From the NCBI GenBank assembly GCA_028687525.1, contig JAQTZX010000060.1, forward strand, positions 1 through 7,371: 7,371 bases of DNA, given 5' to 3'. How positions within the stretch are numbered: position 1 is the first letter of the stretch; each line of letters starts with the position of its first letter. The stretch comes from Candidatus Omnitrophota bacterium. Its GTDB lineage: Bacteria > Omnitrophota > Gorgyraeia > Gygaellales > Profunditerraquicolaceae. The position numbers and the translations under genes are program-made. This document shows positions 1 through 4,895 of this stretch, piece after piece. The notes beneath the pieces were generated by a model. That model saw only the letters and a list, made by a program, of their open reading frames with translations, was not told the origin of the DNA and did not search any database.

Positions 1-9
1 GAAGAGAAT

Positions 10-363
10 ATGAAGAAGATCCTGGAAAAGATACAAAGACAGCAAGAAGAAGCGCGGCAGAAAGCCGAATCCGAGAAAGCGGCCAGACAAGAAGAGTTGC
101 AGAAGCAGAGGGAAGAGGCGGCGCGGCTGAAAGAAGAGGCGCGGCAGAAAGCCGAATCCGAGAAGGCGGCCAGACAGGAAGAGTTGCAGAAACAGCGGGA
201 AGAGGCGGCGCGGCTGAAAGAAGAAGCGCGGCATAAGGCTGAATTCGAGAAGGCAGCCAAGCAGGAGGAGATACGGAAGCAACGGGAAGAAGCGGCCCGG
301 GTGAAAGCGGAGGCGCGGCAGAAGGTTGAAGCTGAAAAAGCGGCAGAGCCGGAGGGAGAATAA
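10..363 (+). CDS. Small charged coiled-coil / single-helix repeat protein (start uncertain)
   Basis: The protein has 117 residues from the ATG at 10 and consists almost entirely of Glu, Lys, Arg, Gln and Ala. It contains a 29-residue repeat beginning EEARQKAESEKAARQ: residues 13-41 and 42-70 are identical, 71-99 is a diverged copy, and 100-117 is a partial copy. There is no signal peptide, membrane segment, glycine or proline until the C-terminal EPEGE tail, so a long straight helix (coiled coil or charged single alpha-helix) is expected, probably cytoplasmic. The frame is open back to base 1 (Glu-Glu-Asn precede the Met), so the gene may begin upstream of the window. The purine-rich GAAGAGA before the ATG could be a ribosome site or simply more repeat-type coding. 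I do not recognise a family; the composition resembles TolA-like or other charged-helix linkers, but nothing proves a function. It is separated from the secretion operon by a 118-bp gap. Confidence 0.7.
   Translation: MKKILEKIQRQQEEARQKAESEKAARQEELQKQREEAARLKEEARQKAESEKAARQEELQKQREEAARLKEEARHKAEFEKAAKQEEIRKQREEAARVKAEARQKVEAEKAAEPEGE
46..360 (+). repeat. 87-bp in-frame tandem repeat, 3 full units plus partial
   Basis: Units begin at 46, 133, 220 and 307 (the last is incomplete). Units 1 and 2 differ at five of 87 bases by hand comparison. All five changes are synonymous (four A/G third positions and one AGG/CGG arginine). Unit 3 is more diverged and changes amino acids. The repeat encodes the 29-residue helical unit of the small charged protein. 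Confidence 0.9.
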
Positions 364-390
364 ATACGGGGAGGATTTTTTCAACCATTC

Positions 391-460
391 GACGTAGGCC
401 ACGGCTTCAGCCGCGGGCCTTTGCTCATGGTTCCGCCCCACGAGCTTTGCCCGTGGGGCT
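391..460. repeat. Pair of GC-rich hairpins, REP-like intergenic element
   Basis: Two stem-loops lie side by side in the gap between the helical-repeat gene and the GspF gene. The first pairs 396-400 with 416-420 and 402-405 with 410-413, with a TTCA loop and a small internal bulge. The second is a perfect 8-bp stem, GCCCCACG (435-442) with CGTGGGGC (452-459), around a 9-base loop. Neither is followed by a T-run, so they do not look like ordinary intrinsic terminators. Both arms are very GC-rich and carry 'GGCTTCAGCC' and 'GCTTTGCCC' type cores, the look of repetitive extragenic palindromes. The repetitive nature cannot be shown from one copy. The other role I would consider is an mRNA-stabilising or attenuating structure upstream of the secretion operon. 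Confidence 0.5.
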
Positions 461-481
461 CCACAGACTGCGAGAGATGCC

Positions 482-1699
482 ATGTTATCCTTTGCCTATA
501 AAGCGAGAGACCCAAACGGTAAGTTAGTCAACGGTATTATTAACGCTGAAGGAGAAATTAATGCCGCGTCCGCCATTGAAAAATTAGGATTGAGCCCGGT
601 AAGTATTTCTTTACAAGCCGTTCAAAGTAATGTAAACTCCGTATTCGGTTTTTATAAGAAGAAGATTTCTCATCAGGATATACTTTCGTTTACCCGCCAG
701 CTTGCCACGCTTATCTCGACAGGGGAACCTTTAATCCAAAGCCTTAATAGTATTGCCGGAGAAACGGGAAACGCCCGCTTCAAGCAGATAATTAAAAATC
801 TGGTATTCCAATTGGAAAGCGGGAGTAGTTTTTCGGCGGCGCTGTCGAAATATCCCGAAGTTTTTCCGCGTTTGTACGTTAATCTTGTCAATGTGGGGGA
901 AACGGGAGGTTTATTAGACAAGATACTGAACCGTTTGGCTAAATTGAGCACCCAGGAACTTGCCCTGCGCAGCCGTTTACAGGCGGCGCTGGTTTATCCT
1001 GCTGTCCTGGCGGGTGTGGCTTTTTTGATCGTCAACTTTGTTTTGGTGGGAGTCCTGCCCCGCTTTGTAACTATATTCGAAGCGTCCTCCGTAAAACCTC
1101 CGATTCCCACAAGAATTATTTTATTCATGAGCGGTATGTTAAGGAATTTCTGGTGGGCGTTTCTGCTGGCCGGCCTTATCGGATTAAACCGGTTCCGGGC
1201 CTATTACCGTTCGGAACAGGGAAGATTTGCCGTGGATTCTTTTATTTTACGTTTGCCGCTTTTCGGACCGTTGATCCTTAAAATCATAGTCAGCCGTTTT
1301 TCCCGGTCTCTTGCCAGCCTTATCCAGTCGGGGATACCTGTTTATGAGGCGTTGTCGGTGGTAGAGGCTACCGTATCCAACAGCGCTTTGAGGAAAGTCA
1401 TCAAAGATACCCGTATTGCCATTGCCCACGGGCAAAGCGTATCCGAGCCGTTCAAGGCTTCCGGGCTTTTCCCCTCGCTGGTGATACAGTTGATCAACAC
1501 GGGAGAGCATAGCGGGAGATTGGATAAGATGTTTGACGAGATAGCAGATTTTTATGAGCCCGAGATTGAATATACCGTGCGGAATTTGACCAGCTTGCTT
1601 GAACCCGCGATGCTTTTAGGCATGGGATTGGTTGTGGCGTTCATCGCTTTAGCTGTTCTAATGCCGATATTTAATCTGATTAATGTCGTAAGAAGATGA
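482..1699 (+). CDS. gspF: GspF/PilC-family inner-membrane platform protein
   Basis: This 405-residue protein has the normal family length. It is the polytopic platform of type II secretion / type IV pilus machines, coupling the cytoplasmic assembly ATPase to (pseudo)pilin polymerisation. The N-terminus FAYKARDPNGKLVNG is typical of the family. Two homologous T2SSF domains are visible, at about residues 70-190 (FTRQLATLISTGEPL ... VGETGGLLDKI) and 273-394 (FSRSLASLIQSGIPV ... TGEHSGRLDKM). The duplicated GE(T/H)(G/S)G-LD motif sits at 139-146 and 341-348. Membrane segments are at about 169-193, 222-236 and 374-400, the last beginning with the usual LLEP. The ATG at 482 gives the canonical start; only a weak purine run (GAGAG, 472-476) precedes it. 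It is followed by pseudopilin genes and is probably the first gene of that operon in view. The family call is firm; whether it serves a T2SS or a T4P is not decided by the sequence. Confidence 0.95.
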   Translation: MLSFAYKARDPNGKLVNGIINAEGEINAASAIEKLGLSPVSISLQAVQSNVNSVFGFYKKKISHQDILSFTRQLATLISTGEPLIQSLNSIAGETGNARFKQIIKNLVFQLESGSSFSAALSKYPEVFPRLYVNLVNVGETGGLLDKILNRLAKLSTQELALRSRLQAALVYPAVLAGVAFLIVNFVLVGVLPRFVTIFEASSVKPPIPTRIILFMSGMLRNFWWAFLLAGLIGLNRFRAYYRSEQGRFAVDSFILRLPLFGPLILKIIVSRFSRSLASLIQSGIPVYEALSVVEATVSNSALRKVIKDTRIAIAHGQSVSEPFKASGLFPSLVIQLINTGEHSGRLDKMFDEIADFYEPEIEYTVRNLTSLLEPAMLLGMGLVVAFIALAVLMPIFNLINVVRR

Positions 1700-1705
1700 A
1701 AAACA

Positions 1706-1731
1706 GGGAGCAGGTTTTCATGCCTGCTTCC
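1706..1731 (+). promoter_or_regulatory. Intergenic stem-loop between gspF and the GspG-like gene
   Basis: Bases 1706-1714 pair with 1723-1731 over nine positions (one G-T pair), closing an 8-base loop rich in T. It lies between the gspF stop and the ribosome site of the next gene and fills most of that gap. No T-run follows on the + strand, so it is not a clear terminator. A hairpin just ahead of a major-pilin-type gene often marks an mRNA processing or stability point that raises pilin level over the platform gene; that role is inferred here. Confidence 0.45.
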
Positions 1732-1754
1732 ATAAAATGGCGAGGGGGATTAAG

Positions 1755-2258
1755 ATGGCACATATGACGCGCAGGTTTTTTACCCCGTTGGAGAAATCCG
1801 CCGGTTTTAACCGGTGGCCTGACGGGTTTACCCTGCTTGAACTGTTGATCGTGATTTCCATTATCGCCATTCTGGCGGCTACGATGGTGCCGAATTTTGT
1901 CGGTTTCGATTCAGAGGCGCGGATTTCCGCCACGGTAACCAACTTGAATACTTTGCGGACGAGGGTTTCTTTATACCGGGCGAAAGAAGGGGAATACCCG
2001 TCTTCGCTGAATGATCTATTGACAAAATCGTACGATGATATGGGCGTGCAGCAACCGTACCTGGAAAAGATACCTCCGGAGATGATCTCTTCGAAATCCG
2101 GCAACAGTATTCTTGAGGATCTTAACAGCGGCGATGATCCTCCGAATGACGGCGGATGGGTATATTTCAAGGATAAAGCTAAAGTTATCGTGGATATAAC
2201 CGATCCGCTGGACGGAAAATGGGGCAAAAGCAAAGGGGAGGTCCCGTCGGAATGGTGA
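1755..2258 (+). CDS. GspG-like type II secretion pseudopilin with extended leader
   Basis: This is a pseudopilin subunit of 167 residues, inserted in the inner membrane by its N-terminal helix, cleaved by prepilin peptidase and polymerised into a pseudopilus. The cleavage site is DG|FTLLELLIVISIIAILAA, with Gly24 at -1, Phe25 at +1 and Glu29 at +5. Next come MVPNF and an amphipathic stretch TNLNTLRTRVSLYRAKEGEYP, which is very typical of GspG. The C-terminal part (about 95-167) is polar with Trp-Val-Tyr and Asp-rich turns; I cannot confirm the usual calcium-site residues. The ATG at 1755 was chosen because GAGGGGG (1742-1748) lies six bases upstream; an in-frame ATG at 1737 has no ribosome site. 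The leader is odd: residues 9-24 are a 16-residue insert starting FTPLEK that imitates a pilin start. The stop overlaps the next start by seven bases. Confidence 0.9.
   Translation: MAHMTRRFFTPLEKSAGFNRWPDGFTLLELLIVISIIAILAATMVPNFVGFDSEARISATVTNLNTLRTRVSLYRAKEGEYPSSLNDLLTKSYDDMGVQQPYLEKIPPEMISSKSGNSILEDLNSGDDPPNDGGWVYFKDKAKVIVDITDPLDGKWGKSKGEVPSEW
1776..1831 (+). repeat. 48-bp in-frame palindromic leader insert, copy 1
   Basis: The distance from the Phe codon of the decoy FTPLEK (1779) to the Phe codon of the real site (1827) is exactly 48 bp. The segment starts ACCCCGTTGGAGAAA (1782-1796) and contains an inverted repeat 1798-1806 / 1809-1817 (nine pairs with one G-T, 2-base centre). It ends with ACGGGTTTAC (1822-1831). 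The outer CCCGT/ACGGG pair encloses the inner one. The matching element in the PilV-like gene has the same length and outer ends but a different middle. Confidence 0.7.
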
Positions 2259-2638
2259 AAAAACGGGGCGCGGTACTTTTAATCGTTCTGGTCGTTTTAC
2301 TGACCATCTCTTTGCTGGGGGTTACCATGATGGCTCTTTTTTACAATGTGCTTACCTCAAGCCGGACCGAACTGGACAGGGTGCGCGCGCTTTACCTGGC
2401 TGAGGCCGGAATAGCCCAGACCGTGAGCGCCATGAGGGGACAGGCGGGTTCTTCGCCCGCCGCCTCCGGGGAAGAGCCGGCAGACAGCGCCGATGATGCC
2501 GAACGCTTAATTCCGCGGACTTCTCTGGGCGGGGGTTATTTCGAAGTCTATAATGATCCTTCCCAGTCCGTTATTGTTTCAACCGGTTCAAGCAATAACG
2601 TGAAACGGACACTGCAGGTTAAATACGATGTTTATTAA
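2252..2638 (+). CDS. PilX/GspK-like minor pseudopilin
   Basis: This small protein of 128 residues begins MVKKRG followed by a hydrophobic helix (AVLLIVLVVLLTISLLG, residues 7-23). Cleavage would fall at Gly6|Ala7. Position +5 is Ile, not Glu, which is expected for GspK-type and seen in PilX-type subunits, thought to sit at the pseudopilus tip. RALYLAEAGIAQT (residues 45-57) is the signature helix after the membrane segment in the PilX N-terminal family. The C-terminal GGGYFEVYND ... VSTGSSNNVKRTLQVKY resembles the usual closing beta region of these proteins. At 128 residues it is much shorter than a true GspK (about 300), so PilX-like is the better label. The ATG at 2252 was chosen over an in-frame ATG at 2219 because AAAGGGGAGG (2232-2241) lies ten bases before it and the leader becomes normal. 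It overlaps both neighbouring genes, implying translational coupling. Confidence 0.82.
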   Translation: MVKKRGAVLLIVLVVLLTISLLGVTMMALFYNVLTSSRTELDRVRALYLAEAGIAQTVSAMRGQAGSSPAASGEEPADSADDAERLIPRTSLGGGYFEVYNDPSQSVIVSTGSSNNVKRTLQVKYDVY

Positions 2639-3152
2639 TCCTCTTGAGGGAATAGCACACTGTTTTGTTCCCGCGGATGAAAGTAAAACCGGGATATCCA
2701 TGGGGCGCAAAGGGTTCACCCCGTTAGAGAAAACCGTTAGAGGAAAAAGTTCTCTAACGGGGTTTACTTTCATCGAAATCATGATTACTCTTGCGGTTAT
2801 CGGGATTTTTTTCGTTCCGATGACGCAGTTATTCTCACACGGCCTTTATTCCGCCGTGGTTTCGGGCGATATGATCACGGCGGTGAATTTATGCCGTTGG
2901 GAAATGGAACGGATAAAAAACGCGGGCTTTACCAAATCCCAGATTAAAAATGAAGGGAATATCTGGATCCCCAGGCTGGATGAGCCGCCTTTAAAAATGA
3001 ACAACGCGGAATGGCGTATTTTCCGTTCTATAAAACATGATTCCGGCCCCGCGGAGGTAACCGTGGAGGTCTTTTTAGCCGGCAACCTTAATAAGCCTGT
3101 CGCTTCAGTGGCAACTTTGATCGAAGATGACGTATGGATAGAACTCAAGTAA
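2628..3152 (+). CDS. PilV/GspI-like minor pseudopilin with double FTxxE leader
   Basis: This protein has 174 residues from the ATG at 2628. The true prepilin site is LTG|FTFIEIMITLAVIGIFF, with Gly45 at -1, Phe46 at +1 and Glu50 at +5. AVNLCRWEMERIKNAGF (residues 85-101) is the helix found in PilV/GspI-type subunits, followed by a short beta-rich C-terminal region. Upstream of the real site is a second GFTPLE (29-34) that also has Gly -1, Phe +1 and Glu +5. The start is uncertain: 2628 overlaps the preceding stop by 11 bases, in keeping with the rest of the operon, but gives a 45-residue leader. ATG 2700 (GGGA five bases before) gives a 21-residue leader, closer to the GspG-like neighbour. 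I kept 2628 because of the overlap only. The role would be in initiating the pseudopilus tip together with the K/X and J/W subunits. Confidence 0.82.
   Translation: MFINPLEGIAHCFVPADESKTGISMGRKGFTPLEKTVRGKSSLTGFTFIEIMITLAVIGIFFVPMTQLFSHGLYSAVVSGDMITAVNLCRWEMERIKNAGFTKSQIKNEGNIWIPRLDEPPLKMNNAEWRIFRSIKHDSGPAEVTVEVFLAGNLNKPVASVATLIEDDVWIELK
2712..2767 (+). repeat. 48-bp in-frame palindromic leader insert, copy 2, with flanking direct repeat
   Basis: GGGTTCAC (2712-2719) and GGGTTTAC (2760-2767) are direct repeats differing at one base and 48 bp apart; each encodes Gly-Phe-Thr. Between them is a perfect 14-bp inverted repeat, ACCCCGTTAGAGAA (2718-2731) with TTCTCTAACGGGGT (2750-2763). An 18-base loop holds a further direct copy of CGTTAGAG (2722-2729 and 2735-2742). 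The first 15 bases of the element match copy 1 at 14 positions. The transcript could fold into a stable hairpin across the leader codons. Confidence 0.8.
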
Positions 3153-4354
3153 ATACAAGGGGTTTTACGCTGATAGAATTAGTGATTTCCATCGCGATTT
3201 CTTCGATTATCGCGGGGGCGTTATATTTTTGCCTGAAAACGGCCCTGGACAGCTGGCAGACGGCCCAGGATGAGCTTCTTTTGCAATCGGTTTCCTGCCG
3301 TATAGAAGAGGAGCTTGTGGAAGGTCTGCCCGACGCATACGGATTGCGCGATGTGCTTGAGGTTGTGGATGCCTCGCCGCAGTCTATTTCCGTCGTGATG
3401 CCCTGGACTGATGATTCCAACGAAGTTTATACGGGAATCGCCGGCTATACTTTAAATAAGCATATAAAGTCCGGCACGGCCGTTCCCGTCGCGGAAGCGA
3501 GTCTGCCTGAATCGGAGGAATTCAAGGTGGTTCCCGCCGCTCTGCGTGAGACGGGTAAGTCTGAAGATTACCCGATGATGTACCTGAAGTCAGCCGCACC
3601 TGCCGGCAGCAGACTGCGATTTACCTTCCATCCCGATTGCGCGAAAGACGGCGATGTCCTGACTGTTTTCAGGTATGACGCCGCGGAAAAAGCGGTGCTG
3701 GCCGAAGATATTAACGGCAGGCGTAATATTTCGCAAAATACGTTCGGCGTGGAAGTCGTCGATTTTGTCTACCGTTATTTCAATAACAGCAATACCGAAT
3801 TGGGGAAAGACGGATCTCTTTCCTCCGGCGATATCCCGTCGGTTACGGGCATAGAAATCGCTTTTAAAACCAGGAGCAAAAAAAATACAACCCGTGAAAC
3901 GCTTACGTTCGTGTCTCTGCGCAATGCCCCCGGGCATTCGGGATATCTGTCGTTAAGCGAGGGCGGCCGTTTTATTATCCCCGATTCAAAAAATATAAAG
4001 GCATTATTCCTGACTAATCTTTCCGGTATTAAACGGGGTGATGTCCTGGTTTTAGACGCCAAGCCGGAATCGGGAAAGGATTGGCGCCTGACCGTGCATT
4101 TTTCAAGGATGGGTACCGAGGGTGCGCCGTTGGTCGATTATTATTCGGTTGAATATCCGTCCGGGAACCAGGTTTATGTCGACAGGCCGCGCACGGACGC
4201 GGAAATAGGGCTTAACCTGTTGACGCTCAGCCCGAACGGCCGGTACGATTATAAAGATGACGATATGGGGGATATGGTGGTTTTGAAAGGTAAAGTCACG
4301 CTGGAAGTCGAAAAGATGGATATCGGAGGAGCGGCCCTGTTTGTTAAGCCGTAA
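3134..4354 (+). CDS. PilW/GspJ-like minor pseudopilin with long C-terminal extension
   Basis: This 406-residue protein has a short leader MDRTQVNTRG and a canonical site RG|FTLIELVISIAISSIIAGALY (Gly10, Phe11, Glu15). The helix continues through SWQTAQDELLLQS, as in PilW/GspJ proteins. Residues 60-265 are beta-rich. The stretch SVTGIEIAFKTRSKKNTTRETLTFVSLRN (236-264, first half SVTGIEIAFKTRS) resembles the conserved end of J/W subunits, where most relatives stop. Here another 140 or so residues follow, with alternating hydrophobic strands (KNIKALFLTNLSGIKRGDVLVL, from about 287; DMVVLKGKVTLEVEKMD, 380-396), suggesting an extra beta domain on the pseudopilus tip. GspJ is usually near 200 residues. 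Unlike two neighbours, its leader has no FTPLEK insert. The start overlaps the previous gene by 19 bases; no good ribosome site is visible, which fits coupling. Confidence 0.85.
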   Translation: MDRTQVNTRGFTLIELVISIAISSIIAGALYFCLKTALDSWQTAQDELLLQSVSCRIEEELVEGLPDAYGLRDVLEVVDASPQSISVVMPWTDDSNEVYTGIAGYTLNKHIKSGTAVPVAEASLPESEEFKVVPAALRETGKSEDYPMMYLKSAAPAGSRLRFTFHPDCAKDGDVLTVFRYDAAEKAVLAEDINGRRNISQNTFGVEVVDFVYRYFNNSNTELGKDGSLSSGDIPSVTGIEIAFKTRSKKNTTRETLTFVSLRNAPGHSGYLSLSEGGRFIIPDSKNIKALFLTNLSGIKRGDVLVLDAKPESGKDWRLTVHFSRMGTEGAPLVDYYSVEYPSGNQVYVDRPRTDAEIGLNLLTLSPNGRYDYKDDDMGDMVVLKGKVTLEVEKMDIGGAALFVKP

Positions 4355-4358
4355 GGGA
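4353..4358 (+). promoter_or_regulatory. Ribosome binding site deciding the start at 4365
   Basis: AAGGGA lies six bases upstream of the ATG at 4365 and overlaps the stop of the PilW-like gene. It favours 4365 over the in-frame TTG at 4341 and the ATG at 4371. Confidence 0.6.
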
Positions 4359-4364
4359 AGATTT

Positions 4365-4826
4365 ATGGGGATGAATTCTTTGCTGCGGCGGGGTGTAACG
4401 GCGTTCTCGTGCTTGAGCGTTTTGTTGTTTCTGTCTGCTGTCGCGCTTTACGCCGGGGAGAAGCAATGGTCCGGCGCCGGCGGCGGCGCGTCCGCGTGGG
4501 AGGATGCCGGGAACTGGTTTCCCGCGGAAGTCCCTGATGCCGGGGATGATGTTTTTATCGACGCAGAGGCCGGGGTTTCCGTGTCGGATACCTTCAGCGC
4601 CAAATCGCTGACCATTGGAGGAAGAGCGGACCCGCAATTTTTCATAGGGAATTTTATTTACGGGACATTCGCGCCGGAAGAGAACACGGACAACGCTCTC
4701 TATATAAGGAAAGGCGGAGTCGTGAACCTTGCGGATTTCGCGGGAGCGTTGGTTTTAAAGGGGAGCCTTAAGCTTTCCGATGAGTCTTTGCCGGATGAGC
4801 CGGCATTTATGTTTTTGGCGGAGTAG
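4365..4826 (+). CDS. Small exported protein with NW...VP-type beta-strand motif
   Basis: This 153-residue protein has a clear Sec signal peptide: Arg-Arg at 8-9, hydrophobic core 11-29, probable cleavage after ALYA (residue 30) before Gly-Glu. The mature part starts KQWSGAGGGASAWEDAGNW and goes on FPAEVPDAGDDVFIDA and SAKSLTIGG. This W-G...W-d..NW....vP.agDdV.I......a.sLtIgg pattern is common in large cell-surface and autotransporter-associated beta-helix proteins; here it occurs once, in a very short protein. The remainder (about 90-153) continues in likely strands (ALYIRKGGVVNL, ALVLKGSLKLSD). It is therefore probably a secreted or surface protein with a small beta-solenoid-like fold. It follows the PilW-like gene with only ten bases between stop and start, so it is likely co-transcribed and could be a substrate or partner of the pseudopilus. 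Function is unknown. Confidence 0.75.
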   Translation: MGMNSLLRRGVTAFSCLSVLLFLSAVALYAGEKQWSGAGGGASAWEDAGNWFPAEVPDAGDDVFIDAEAGVSVSDTFSAKSLTIGGRADPQFFIGNFIYGTFAPEENTDNALYIRKGGVVNLADFAGALVLKGSLKLSDESLPDEPAFMFLAE

Positions 4827-4865
4827 CGGCCTGCCGCGGGGGAGCGTATTGCATTGTTTGTTTCC

Positions 4866-4894
4866 GATGACGCTTGAGTCATCAGAGGAGGGGG
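4866..4894 (+). promoter_or_regulatory. Stem-loop abutting the ribosome site of the fibre gene
   Basis: GATGAC (4866-4871) and GTCATC (4878-4883) form a perfect 6-bp stem with a 6-base loop. The strong Shine-Dalgarno stretch AGAGGAGGGGG (4884-4894) starts at the very next base, and the ATG is at 4896. The Shine-Dalgarno sequence stays unpaired in this fold, so the hairpin could protect or position the ribosome site, or be a protein-binding site. No T-run follows, so it is not a terminator. The SD-to-ATG spacing is unusually short if counted from the last G. Confidence 0.45.
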
Positions 4895-4895
4895 A

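Noticed and set aside
435..459. Perfect GC-rich stem as an intrinsic terminator of the helical-repeat gene
   Set aside because: No run of T follows on either strand, so only a REP-like or structural element is claimed.
1718..2233. Minus-strand open frame of 171 codons opposite the GspG-like gene
   Set aside because: It is antisense to a gene with clear pilin motifs, has no recognisable protein pattern and all neighbours are on the + strand.
3925..3940. AATGCCC-CC-GGGCATT inverted repeat in the PilW-like gene
   Set aside because: Short, within ordinary coding sequence, with no related copy in the window; probably chance.
4250..4275. DYKDDDM in the PilW-like protein, close to the FLAG tag DYKDDDDK
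   Set aside because: Only a chance acidic loop in a natural gene; the codons and flanks continue normally and no cloning sequence is present.
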